Assembly (NCBI GenBank): GCA_018907035.1
Contig: JACCIC010000029.1
Coordinates: 2,638,001 to 2,702,000, forward strand
Length of the DNA stretch: 64,000 bases
Direction of reading: 5' to 3'
From: Sycobia sp. Sy_11
Lineage: Eukaryota; Arthropoda; Insecta; Hymenoptera; Epichrysomallidae
Shown: in pieces, positions 33,259-43,682 of the stretch
Layout of the letters: each line of letters opens with the position of its first letter
Numbering within the stretch: position 1 is the first letter of the stretch
Position numbers and translations under genes: made by a program
Notes under the pieces: model-generated
What the model was told of the DNA's origin: nothing
The model's input: the letters and a program-made list of their open reading frames with translations, nothing else
Databases searched by the model: none

Positions 33259-33622
33259 TGTAACGGTGCGCGTGTCCGCTTCGAGCACGAGGACGGCCGT
33301 TGCAAATATGTGCCCGGCTGGGCTTAGCCCCGAATCGTTTCGGCGAGGGAGAGGGGCGGTTTGCGAGGGGTGAAAGATCGCCTCCAGAATTGCCCGCGAG
33401 GTAGGAAGACGAAATAATCATAAGAAAACAGAATAAATAAAAATAAACGTGGCTTTAATGGACCATCTATGGGCAGCACATACACGCGAAGGCGCGCGGC
33501 GCGCAGGCCGAGAGTCGCCGAGGCAATGGCGCGCGAGGAGTTAGGGAAGAGAGAGACAGAGAGAAAGAGAGAGTAACGGGCTGCCACTTACAGTCGCGCG
33601 GTGGTGTAGTTGTGTCGTCCGC
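33259..33622 (-). repeat. Truncated LTR of the element 2/3 family
   Basis: Starts TGTAACGGTGCGCGTGTCCG and keeps the LTR order: GGCTGGGCTTAGCCCCGAAT, a GCGAGGGAGAGGGGCGG block, the AAATAAACGTGGCTTTAAT segment, a (GA)n-rich tract at 33547-33574, and GGGCTGCCACTTACAGTCG. Identity to the other four LTRs stops at about 33622, where the palindrome begins. No coding part is attached. Confidence 0.85.
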
Positions 33623-33626
33623 TGGT

Positions 33627-33660
33627 CAGGGACTCATGAGTCATGACTCATGAGTCCCTG
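33627..33660. repeat. Perfect 34-bp palindrome
   Basis: 17-bp arms with no spacer, starting CAGGGACTCATGAGTCA and followed by its exact complement. The last three bases are the first three of the hammerhead-like core. Confidence 0.97.
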
Positions 33661-33686
33661 ATGAGGAGCCGTAGCGAGCTCGAAAC
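33658..33686 (+). ncRNA. Hammerhead-ribozyme-like core
   Basis: CTGATGAG (33658-33665) and GAAAC (33682-33686) are the two invariant hammerhead strings. They flank a stem GAGC/GCTC (33666-33669 with 33678-33681) and an 8-nt loop. One extra G sits at the stem II base. Stem I could be formed by the adjacent palindrome. GTC directly upstream (33625-33627, GGTCAGGG) could supply the cleavage triplet, but stem III pairing is not clear. It may be degenerate. Confidence 0.5.
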
Positions 33687-33779
33687 ATTTGACAAGGCTT
33701 CAATTAGGTAAGGGTGTTGGAGACAGTCAGACTGCACTTTACTAGCAAAGAATTTTTTCAGCTAATATTTTATTTTCAG

Positions 33780-34390
33780 ATTAGTCTACGGGAGTGAATG
33801 TAAATAAGGACAGTCTGACTGTCATTATAATTTTAATTTAATTTTTAATTTAATTTTTATTTTTTATTTTTATTTTATTTTTATTTATTTATTTTTATTT
33901 TTATTTTATTTTTATTTTTAGATTGAATTAATTGGACTGTAAGACCAATAAAAAAATATTTATTAATTTGTATATGGGCAGTCGACATAAGTACCATTAA
34001 AATAATTAATTACCACCAATTTTTACTAATTAATAAATATTTTTTTTTATTGGTCTTACAGTCCAATCAATTCAATCTAAAAATAAAAATAAAAATAAAT
34101 AAAAATAAAATAAAAATTAAAAATAAAATAAAAATTAAAAATAAAAATTTAATTAAAAATTAAATTAAAATTATAATTAGTCTACGGGGGTGAATATAAA
34201 GAAGGACAGTCTGACTGTCATTATAATTTTAATTTAATTTTTAATTTAATTTTTATTTTTAATTTTTATTTTATTTTTATTTATTTTTATTTTTTATTTT
34301 TAAATTGAATTAATTGAACTGTTAGATCGATAAAAAAATATTTATTAATTTGTATATGGGCAGTCGACAAAAGTACAATTAAATTGTTTT
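33780..34390. repeat. Triplicated repeat with inverted middle copy
   Basis: Copy 1 (33780-34000) and copy 3 (about 34185-34390) are direct. Both have TTAGTCTACGGG, a GACAGTC-T-GACTGTC palindrome (33809-33823 and 34205-34219), a (TTTTTA)-type run and the GACTGTAAGACC module ending GGGCAGTCGACA. Copy 2 (about 34022-34185) is inverted. The block can fold into alternative long hairpins. It follows the hammerhead-like core, a context known for Penelope-like retroelements, but no coding part is present to test that. Confidence 0.7.
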
Positions 34391-34584
34391 AAAATAAAAG
34401 GTCTATTTAACTTAAATTAAGGGGGTATGTCATGATTTATTTTAGAGAAATTTATTGTAAATATGGTAGTCATGTTAAAGATTATTGTTCAAAATGGATA
34501 AAAATAAATTTAAAAGTTGTAATTCTTAAAGAAAAACTTACATTCCTTATTAGATGCAAGAAATCAAACCAATTTGTACTACCA

Positions 34585-35490
34585 TATATATAATCAGAAT
34601 CCTAGAAAACGTATATATAAAAATTTTAACAAAAATTGCGTTAGTCGAGTAATTGAAAAATTTGGTGGCTCTTTGCTATAAGAGATTTTCTCAGCTTTGA
34701 TGTTTGCTAGTTTTCCTTAAAGTTGCCGTAGTTTTCAAAACTTCGAGCTGCTTGCTAGTTGCTGCGAGAATATATTTATATATTTATGCATGTAACAATA
34801 AAATTTCTTTTTGGTCAATATAAGCTACTCATCTTTTATTGCACCCTCCGCTGCCAGCCTATTGTCTCGACAAGCTTTCCCTCTGCATGCGCCGAAGACA
34901 GTCATCTCCCCTTTCGATCGCACCATCGCAGGAGCTCGAAAAACAACATCTGGAATATCGCACGAAACGGCCAGTACCTCGCTTTGGCCGCCAGAGGCCC
35001 TCGTTCTCAGTCGAAAATTTTTACTGCAGTCTGGCTCATAAGCGTCGGCGATCTCCCCTTATTATTTCTGACTGCAGTAAAAATTTTCGACTCAAAACTA
35101 GGACCTCTGATGACCAAATTGAGGTATTGACCATTTCGTGTGATTTTTCAGATGTTGCTTTTCGAGCTTGTGCGGTCGAGAGAGATGTGAACAGCGTCTG
35201 TTTTCAACGCGTGCGAGTGGAAGGTCTGGCGAAACAATAAGTTCTTAACGGGATGCAGTAAAAGACGAACAGCTTATACTGACTGCGACCAAATCGAAAT
35301 TTAAATATCCTAGCAATAGCTAGTAAGCAGCTCCATGTTTTACAACTTGTGGCAGCTTTCAGGAAAATTGACAAACATCAAAAGTTGAAAAAATCTCTTA
35401 CAGCAAAGAGCTGCCAAAATTTCAATTAGTTGACTAACCCGATTTTCATTAGCATTTGTACATATACTTTTTTAGGATTCTGATTACGTA
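34585..35490. repeat. Foldback of about 0.9 kb with 450-bp arms
   Basis: The left arm 34585-35031 and right arm 35070-35490 are imperfect inverted copies along their full length. The centre is a perfect 23-bp pair (35009-35031 with 35070-35092) around a 38-nt loop. Outer landmarks are TAATCAGAATCCTAG at 34591 and AGGATTCTGATTA at 35474. The arms include CTCTTTGCTATAAGAGATTTT versus its diverged inverse. ORFs across it (34759-35240) follow from the repeat and are not credible genes. It may be a foldback transposon or a hairpin RNA locus. Confidence 0.9.
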
Positions 35491-35805
35491 TATGATAATA
35501 AAAATATTCTTTTTCTAACTTCTCTTGTAAAATACCAAAAATTTCAACAAATATTCCAAATAAAAGATCAAAATCTCGTCAAAATACATATTTTTTAGTC
35601 TATATATTTTTTCTTTGTAAACGTTCATTCTTAACAACAATGGAATTAACCGTAATATTCTCATTGGCTAATCTATATCCTCTGTTGGTTTGAATGTATT
35701 TTTTTTTTTTGAGAATTTCTTTTGGTACAGAAAAATACATAGAATAACAAATATGAATTTTGAAAACAACTATAACTATTGTTATAGTTGTTATATATAT
35801 AGTAT

Positions 35806-35806
35806 A

Positions 35807-35876
<70 letters not shown>
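35806..35876. repeat. (TA)n microsatellite within an inverted AACTATAAC context
   Basis: TA repeats with two ACATA interruptions. The flanks AACTATAACTATTG and TAACTATAACTATTG form additional short repeats. Confidence 0.9.
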
Positions 35877-35877
<1 letters not shown>

Positions 35878-36267
35878 CTATAACTATAACTATTGTTAAA
35901 ATTCTGTTTGAAATTTTTCATATTATACCAGATAATTTAGACAAATGAGATTTTTACGGCGTTCTTATAGATTTCATGATAAAAATAGAATTTCCACCAA
36001 TTTTCACCATAATATTTATGGTAAGGACTCCAAAAAACATAAATAAATAATTTTTATAACTTGGAGGATGACGACCAATATAATATACAGTTACTATCTC
36101 ATTTATGTTAATTCAAAAAGTAAATGGATTTTCATTTCAGTAATATAATAATGCTTAACAATACAAATTCTCTGCTAAAGATTCTAGAAAATTAAATTTT
36201 TGTGAAAGCTTAAAAATAGAAATCTTCAAGCAGTAAATAGTATGTAGATATTATAAAAAATTATATA

Positions 36268-36470
36268 GGCCTACGATTGCTCGATCGCTAGAGCGAAACT
36301 TGGTGATACGAGTTCAAATTCCGGTCTCGGCCGATTGATACAAGCACTCTGTAATAATTTACATGTGCTTTGTTTACAAACATATCGAAGACCTCCGTCG
36401 CTGATTAGCACCAATATTTGAAAGCATAAATAGAGCGACGTTAAATAACATAAAAATAAAAAAAAATTAT
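36268..36470 (+). repeat. tRNA-derived SINE, longer copy
   Basis: The head resembles a tRNA: GATCGCTAGAGCGAAACTTGG (A-box-like region), then GAGTTCAAATTCCGG (B-box-like, 36310-36324). The body ACATGTGCTTTGTTTAC, AGACCTCCGTCGCTGATTAG and AAATAGAGCGACGTTAAAT is the same as at 12331-12500. It ends in an A-rich tail (ATAAAAATAAAAAAAAATT). A Pol III-transcribed SINE is the best reading; mobilisation would depend on a partner LINE. Confidence 0.65.
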
Positions 36471-36474
36471 GATT

Positions 36475-37509
36475 ATGGTAAAAAATTATTCTACGAAACT
36501 CTTCTTGAAATTGTCACCGAATTGAAAAAATAGAATATAAAGCTATTATTAAAATGGGTTGCATTTACATTATTTGAATAATATTTTGAATTTGAATGCT
36601 ATTTAGTCTAAGAAAAATTTAGCAGAAAATTACTTTTAATAATTTTTGAAAATGTTTTATAATTTATGATAATGTGATGTGATTTTTAAAAAACATTTTA
36701 CTTTTCAAGGACAATTTTTTCAAAGTGGATTTTTTAACAATAATTATAATTTTACACTGTAACATATGAACCAAAATTAATTTTTTGCGTAGTTTGAAAG
36801 GTTTACCATTTTTATAAAACTAATACATAATGAAGCTTATCGGAATTATAATTTTGCCCATGAAAATTTTTTTGTAAGTGTAATGGAATACGAAGTTGAA
36901 ATGTTCCAAAATTAATTTCGTCAAAAAATAAAAAAAAAGGCATTTAATTCATTTTTATGTATTACTGTATGCAGATTTCTGTAGGGATCAGTCAATATCT
37001 TATAATTTGCTTTACTTTCTGTGAAAAAAGATATAATAAGACTGCAAACTTACAGAAAAATAATATTAATTATCTAATAACATAATTTACATTGTACTAA
37101 AAACTGAAAAAAGCCTAAATGCAAATGAGTCAATTTCGTAAAAGTAAAAGTGTATTTATTTCCATTCAACAAATATTTTTTTAAACTCTATTTGAAACAA
37201 AAACATACATTTTTACAACGAACAAATATTTTGTAATTTTGAAACAATTAATTACATTGTACTACGCACCGAAAAAAAGTCTAAATGCAAATGAGCCAAT
37301 TTCATAAAAGTGTATTTATTTTATTCCAACAAATATATATTTAAATTTTATTTGTTTGGATCAAAAATATATAATTACATGTATATGTACATGTATAATA
37401 TAAATATATTTACTATATTACAATGAATCAATTAAAAATAAAAAATATTTCTTAATTTTTAATAAACAGAATTACATGTACATAAAATATAAAATTAACT
37501 AGATATTCG

Positions 37510-37510
<1 letters not shown>
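36475..37510. other. AT-rich stretch, partly duplicated, no gene
   Basis: Two imperfect direct copies at about 37075-37160 and 37250-37330 share ACATTGTACTA, CTAAATGCAAATGAG and AAAGTGTATTTATT. A related CAAATAATAGAATTTG region lies near 33120-33200. No coding signal. Confidence 0.55.
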
Positions 37511-37556
<46 letters not shown>

Positions 37557-37604
37557 TATCATATTATATCATATCATATCATATCATATCATATCATATC
37601 ATAC
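37511..37604. repeat. (TA)n followed by (ATATC)n
   Basis: A TA run to about 37551 and then about ten ATATC pentanucleotides. Confidence 0.95.
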
Positions 37605-37611
37605 TAATTTA

Positions 37612-37760
37612 TAAAGTCAAAGCGTGTTTTTATTTGTACACGATAACCGAAAAAACTACTGAACCGATTGGTCTGAAATTTGACATATAGATTTTATATT
37701 ATCTTGGGAAGGACATAGGCTATGTTTTTTTATTGAAAATCATTTTACTTTCATCAATAC
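37612..37760. repeat. Interspersed-repeat-like segment
   Basis: Contains AACCGAAAAAACTACTGAAC, CGATTGGTCTGAAATTTGAC and GGGAAGGACATAGGCTATG. I recall such strings as widespread repeats in insect genomes, possibly Helitron-related, but cannot confirm the family. Confidence 0.35.
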
Positions 37761-38032
37761 ATTAAGTTAACATTTTTAGCAGTCAATTTCATCAGCGGCC
37801 TGTAGTTGGCATCTTGAGTCATGAACATCAACGCAAATTAGTTCGCTTAAAGTATTAATACCAGGTCAGCTCAAACGAATGTTCATATCCAACTTTAGTA
37901 TTCGTATCCTAAAGAAGGAGTGACGTTAGTCGGTATTACCTTTTTTGTTCTTCAGGTGCATCTGACACTACTCTCACACCTTATGGATATCTTTTGATTT
38001 TTGTAAATTTTATTTCCTCTTACGTGAGAAAA

Positions 38033-38035
<3 letters not shown>

Positions 38036-38077
<42 letters not shown>
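38036..38077. repeat. (CT)n microsatellite
   Basis: About 20 CT units. The minus-strand Arg-Glu ORF over it is an artefact. Confidence 0.95.
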
Positions 38078-38081
<4 letters not shown>

Positions 38082-38540
38082 TTCATTCTCCTTCTCTTAT
38101 AAAATAGTTCTGTATACAAAATCATACTGAATACAGTTTGTAACGTCAAATTATATTTTTGTTTTTATACATTATATTAACTTCAGAATTGTGACAAGAG
38201 ACTGTTTTTTTAGTTTGAATAAAAGAAATGATTACAAAATAGGGTTCTTTTACCAACACCTCAAAACTATATATATATATCGTCACTTCTGTATACAAAG
38301 GCAATATCCATCGTCTTCTTAGAAAATATGCTATTCGCCATATCATTTTGCTTGAATTTCAGTTGGAATCACTACGCAAAAATTCACGGTATTTAATTGA
38401 AAAAACGAAAATATACGAAATATGTAATATATATTGTATGTATATTATATTGTACATATTATATATACACATTTTAAATATGGTTTCTATTGACAAATAT
38501 CGTATTAGCGTATACAGGTAGTTGATTACGATATCCCGTT

Positions 38541-39075
38541 GCCTCAAGACGATTTTTATAGCCAGTTGTGTGTCGGATGATAGAATGCGATTTTCAGGTG
38601 TTATGAAACGACTTCTACGGAGAGTTTCGTGTTCGGACGATAGAAAATAATGTCCTGGTATGACGAGAGGACTTCTACGGGTAGTATCGTGTTTAATTGG
38701 TAGGAAACGATGTTCAGGTATATCGGGTTAACTTCTACGGGGAGTTTCGTTTTCGGATGATAGAATGCGATTTCCAGATGATTTAGAACGACATCTACGG
38801 AGAGTGTCGTGTATAGTTGGTGGAAAACAATGTCGATGTATGTCAGTATGACTTTTATGAAAATATTCGTATTCTATCATTCGAACACGTACACTCCCAG
38901 TAAGAATCGTCCCGGGATACCTGGACATTGTATTCTATCTCCCCAACAAAACTTCCTATAGTAGTCGTCCCCAGACATTTCCGATAGTTCGAACATGATA
39001 CTTTCTGTAAACGTCGTCTCGAGACACTTGGACATGTTTTTCTACCGCTTGAACTTGAAAGTACAATTTTGTCCA
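38541..39075 (-). repeat. 60-bp minisatellite, about nine units, with coding capacity
   Basis: Units repeat every 60 bp with the pattern GACTTCTACGGGGAGT, a TCGTGTTCGGATGATAGAA segment and AATGTTCAGGTAT. On minus the period is 20 codons: repeats such as ETLRRSRFITPENRILSSE run 38800-38545 with one stop, and the next frame starts at 39076 with MDKIVLSSSSGRK and continues the period with Ser/Cys-rich units. A multiple-of-three period with few stops suggests past protein coding, possibly a repetitive secreted or structural protein. No start, splice or promoter evidence is firm. Confidence 0.6.
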
Positions 39076-39097
39076 TCGAAGCCGTATTTAATATGCA

Positions 39098-39102
<5 letters not shown>

Positions 39103-39147
<45 letters not shown>
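39103..39147. repeat. (TA)n microsatellite
   Basis: About 22 TA units. Confidence 0.95.
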
Positions 39148-39150
<3 letters not shown>

Positions 39151-39259
39151 AAAAATACTTAACGAATATGAGTGAGGATATTGGGAAATATGTTCAGGTG
39201 TGAAAATAAATAACGTAATAATTTATAATGATATGAACTAAATTTTATTACTAAGAAAC

Positions 39260-39970
39260 TAAGGCATAAAAAACCCCCACTGTGAGTGGGGAAAAAGCCG
39301 TCTAAAACAGAATAAAATTAATACTACTACTATAATATAATATCGACGTTCTTATTTGCTAACGCATCAATACATATCTATAGTTTACTATCTCGATTAC
39401 ACACACATACAATCGGTGTTGGAGTACTTCTGCGCAAGCGTCGTTGCCGCAGACCATACTCGTACGGCAGATGAGGTCAAAGGGGAAGGAGCTTCCGCGT
39501 CTACCTCGTGCTATGCATTACGGCCCTGACGTCTCAGGAACGGAACAATCCTTGCCGCAACCACAGCCACTGGGCTGAATCGCCGCCCGGAAGCTCCTCA
39601 GAGATTCGAATTGAAGTGAATCTCCGTAAGACCATGTCTCTTACCCCGCTGATGCGCCTATATTGCACCGACAATTACACTCTAATTGCTAAAGTTATCA
39701 CGCTACGTTACACTAATTTCTCTTATTACTTTAGGCCGATTACAATAACACACGAAACCACGCCGATATATACAAATTACTTACGCGAAGACAAAGTCCC
39801 GCGCAGAGATATACTCTACGACGCCGAAACTCTAACTGTAACGCGCAGATAACGCAATGCGAAGACCACGATAATGTTAGTATTGAACTGCTAGATTCAT
39901 GATTCGGTCGAAGGTTGAGAACGAAGTGAACCGATTCAGCCGCTTTCGAGGTGGTTTAACCGACGCGATG
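39260..39970 (+). other. GC-richer block with a 114-codon ORF
   Basis: Begins near a hairpin CCCCCACTGTGAGTGGGG (about 39274-39291). The ORF 39508-39852 (MLCITALTSQERNNP...) has no domain I recognise. The composition contrast with the flanks suggests a transposon end or LTR. Not a confident gene. Confidence 0.3.
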
Positions 39971-39974
39971 TAAA

Positions 39975-41660
39975 TTGCAAAAAGTACAACGTTTAAATCA
40001 CAATTATTTGAACAAATCGATAAGAATAAAATTTGATCCAGAAAAATGTTTTAGATAATTTTATCGTAAGTGAGGTTATGTCCACAATCACTGTAATATT
40101 ATAAATAAACAAACAGAATAATTTCGTGATTAGTTAATACAGAAAATGACTCTGCTTTAGACAAATCTTTAATTTAAATCAAAATTACATGAATTATTTA
40201 AAATGTCAATAAGTAACAATACAGAATAAATTAAAATAAATATAAATGAAAAGTATGCTGTTTGTATGTGAAGGAAACTAGCAATAATGTATGTGATTTA
40301 TGAATTATATTTAATATGTAATATCAGAGGCATTGGTTGATTAACTACGTTAACATTAAAATCTATGTCATATTCGTATTTTTTGAAAATATGTTTAAGC
40401 TCGTATCAAAACTTATATTTATTTAAAATACTTATGTATTTTTTTATTGATAATACATAATGTAGCAAATACAAAACGTCAAATTCTATCCTATTGCAAA
40501 ACGTTGTAGAATGTAAATCTTATTTATTTACTAATTTTGTATATCTTGTAGTTATAATTTAGAAAACGTAGAACTGTTTAACATTTTCATTTTTGGTTTA
40601 TATTATGAATTTTTTTTAACATTTGAAACAATTGATGAATTTCCTCTTTCTGCTCCTGTAATATTATATAAGCATAAAATTTAAAATAAATTTTTGAACT
40701 AATTATGGAATATCCATTTTCGTATAAAATCGTAAGACTGAAGTTAAAATTTTTACGATGGAAGAAAGGAAAATCTTGATTTTTTGCAGAATGAAAAGTT
40801 CGTCTGCATTATGAAATTGACATTGGAATTTGGGTCTGAATTGCTTTCTGAGGAGCGTTAGCATATTAGATATTATTTGGCTTAGCCTCTGTATGATTCA
40901 AACAAAAGCAGTAACATCGCATGGAACAGAAGCGTACAGCTATATCCATATATATATATTTATTGCCTAAGTCACAGCTCGTGACGTAGGCAAATGCGCA
41001 CACTAATTTATGCTGACGTAGTTGTGACGTTGCGTTGGTGTATTAGTGTAGCAGTTGGCTCTATTGCGGGCGCATGTTCCTGGCGCTCGAAAATCGTCGA
41101 GCAATTCGTATATGTCATCGGCAATCTCTCCGTATTATCTCTAATAATACTTTACATTATAAATTTGAAGGAATTTTTGAAATATTTTAATCAGCTACAA
41201 ATTATACATTTTGTAAAAATTGGATATGAAATTTTAACTTCTTAACTCTATCATTAGTGTATAATTTGTTAAGTAAAAGAATATGAAAAAAATATATAAA
41301 GTAAAGTAAACTAATATAAATAATATAATGTATAAGAAAGGCAAGATTTTCGATTACAGAAAAAACCCCAACACCAACTATTAAAATACAGAATATAGAA
41401 TTGACAGAATGATGTAATTCTATAAAATATTCACAAATTTTCGCATACTTTTTTATATATACAATAATTACAATACCATTTCAAAGTTAAAATATTCGCA
41501 AATAATTCAACAAGACGTAAAAAAATATATAAATTTTAAATTATAAAAAGTAATACGTGTCAACTATTATAACTAATATTTGTAGACAGAATTTAATATT
41601 AAATCCTAATAAATGTAGGTATAGAATTATCTTTTGTATATAAAGTACACACATCACGCA
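39975..41660. other. AT-rich stretch, one perfect-stem hairpin
   Basis: Nothing coding. A hairpin lies at 40963-40993 (TTGCCTAAGTCAC...GTGACGTAGGCAA, one mismatch) inside a moderately GC-rich island up to about 41140. Confidence 0.55.
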
Positions 41661-41662
41661 TT

Positions 41663-41666
<4 letters not shown>

Positions 41667-41726
<60 letters not shown>

Positions 41727-41730
41727 ATGT
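41667..41730. repeat. (TA)n microsatellite next to LTR b
   Basis: About 30 TA units with one TTTA interruption. A short leader/PBS remnant and then an LTR follow. Confidence 0.95.
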
Positions 41731-41757
41731 GCGATCCCGAGATCGCGTTGGACGCCA
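41731..41757 (-). other. PBS and leader remnant outside LTR b
   Basis: The minus strand after LTR b reads TGGCGTCCAACGCGATCTC, nearly the same as the PBS/leader of elements 2 and 3. This should lie inside an element, not beyond its 3' LTR. It indicates that LTR b was once shared with a second, now lost, internal region. Confidence 0.7.
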
Positions 41758-42713
41758 TGTAACAGTGCGCGTGTCCGCCTCGAACACGAGGACGGCGGGC
41801 ACGGCCGTTCCAAAAGATGTGCCCGGTTGGCTTTAGCCCCGAATGCTTTCGGCGAGGAAGAGGGTCGGTCCGCGAGGGGCGAAGTATCTCATGCAGAATT
41901 GCGCGTGAGGTAGGGAGATCAAATGACTAGAAGAAAGCCGAACAAATAAAACTGGACGTGTCTTTAATTCACAACATACGTTCAGTATAACAAGTACGCG
42001 AAGGCGCGAGGCGCGCAGGCCGAGGGTCGCCGAGGCGACGACGCGTGTGGCGTCAGGGAAGAGAGAGAGAGAGAGAGAGAGAGAGGGATTAACGGGCTGT
42101 CACTTACAGTCGGGTCGATGTTGCTGTGTCGTCCGCGGGCGGCAGGACGCGGCGGCGGCAAACCCTGGACGGATTCAGCACGTCCTCGTTCGCCGGGGGA
42201 GGCCGTGTTCCCGCTCGTTGGTGGCCTCGGAATGGGACGGTGACTCCGCACAGACGGGAGCCGGGTGGCATGATCTTTAGTTCGAGCCCGAGAGCGATGT
42301 CCGCGTAACGGGCCCCGCAGGTCTCTGCTCAGCGGATGGCGGCACGCACGAAAGCGATGAAACTCGCATAGTGGGCATAGAGCACCTCGTGAAACGAACC
42401 CAAAGAACACAAGAAAAACGAGCACTCGACCGACTCTCTTTTTTGTGTCTTTAAAAGAACAAGGCTCGGTCGCACGTTTCTCGTGAAGTTCTCTCTCAAG
42501 ACTCAAATCCCCAAAATTCTCGGGTCTCCATCTCTCTCCGTTTCCCGCTCTCTCTCTCTCTCTCTCTCACTTACCTCTCCGCAGGTGTAGTAGTGCATCG
42601 GCCTATAACAAATATATATTAATATTTACATATAAACATATATACATAAATACAAGGGCTACGACGGGAGAGAGAACGTAGAGACGTGGGAAAGCAAGCG
42701 TACGCGGCGCTTG
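41758..42713 (-). repeat. LTR b (3' LTR of element 2, truncated at one end)
   Basis: Starts TGTAACAGTGCGCGTG and follows LTR c closely, but lacks the last 15 or so bases (GTTCCCCGTCACA) where it joins RT. It contains a (GA)n tract at 42058-42086 and a (CT)n tract at 42548-42567. Confidence 0.88.
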
Positions 42714-43680
42714 AATCTGTTCGAAGGCTTGCTGTTGCTCTTCTTCCCAATGATACTTGATGCTCTTCTTGGTTAATCGGGTGAGAGGCTCGACAAGCGT
42801 TGCAAAATTCTTCAAGAACTTGCGATACCAGGACGCAAGACCTAAAAACCTACGGAGCTGCTTCAGGTTCTTTGGTGCGGCGTAAGTCAAGATTGGTGCA
42901 ATCTTATCCGGCTCGGGTCGGAAACCGTTACGATCCACGAGGATGCCGAGAAACCGTACCTCTGCGATTCCGAATTTGCTCTTCTGCATATTAATGGTCA
43001 ATCCGGCATTGGAAATTCGTCGCAGAATATGTTCGAGCCACCTGAGGTGCTCGTGAAAGCTCTCCGTAGCGATGATCACATCATTGATGTAGGCGAATGT
43101 CACCGGCTCCATTTCAGAGCCGATCAGCTTGTCACTTAACTGTTGAAAGGTTGCAGGCGCACCGGTGACACTATATAGCATACGTGTCCATTAAAATAAC
43201 CCTATGACTGGGACCGTGAAGGCAGAGAGGTGTCGCGATTCCTCCCGAAGAGGGATCTGGTAGTAGGCGCTGCTGAGGTCCAGTGTGGAGATGTATCGCG
43301 CATTTCTCAGTTTCCGTAAAATTATGTCCATGTAAGGGAGTGGGTACACGCTGACCTTGGACATGGAATTCAATTTGCGATAGTCCACGCAGAATCGGTA
43401 GCTCCCGCCGCTCTTGCGAACCATGCCGACGGGGCTTAGACCACTCGCTGGTTGATATGCGAATTATGCCTTGATCAAGCATTTTGCCAACTTGCGCATG
43501 CATCTCCAGCTCTATCTTCTGAGAGACCGGATAATAAAGCTGCTTAATCGGCTTAGCATCGCCAACATCGATCGCATGGTCGATCAGATGCGTGCAGCCC
43601 AGAGGCTGATCAGCCGGAGGCAGCATCCAGTCGAGGAGTTCCTCGAGAGCTCGACGCTGACTATCGTCAATATTAGCCAA
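42714..43680 (-). pseudogene. Element 2 reverse transcriptase fragment
   Basis: Pieces in three frames: 43680-43440 (YPVSQKIELEMHAQVGKML), 43424-43191 (VRKSGGSYRFCVDYRKLNS...IPLREESRHLSAF) and 43181-42714 (FQQLSDKLIGSEMEPVTFAY and onward). The active-site box reads YIND where element 3 has YLDD, so the first catalytic Asp is Asn. The fragment ends at EEQQQAFEQIQ, where it meets the LTR. RNase H is absent. Confidence 0.9.
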
Positions 43681-43682
43681 GC

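Noticed and set aside
34759..35240. Overlapping 76-133 codon ORFs on plus
   Set aside because: They run through the loop and both arms of the foldback, so their content mirrors itself and lacks domains.
38541..39075. CRISPR-like array
   Set aside because: Units are contiguous and diverged with no unique spacers, in a eukaryotic context. It is a minisatellite.
40994..41245. 83-codon plus ORF
   Set aside because: No domain, and it runs into AT-rich sequence; it probably opens by chance over a short GC-richer island.
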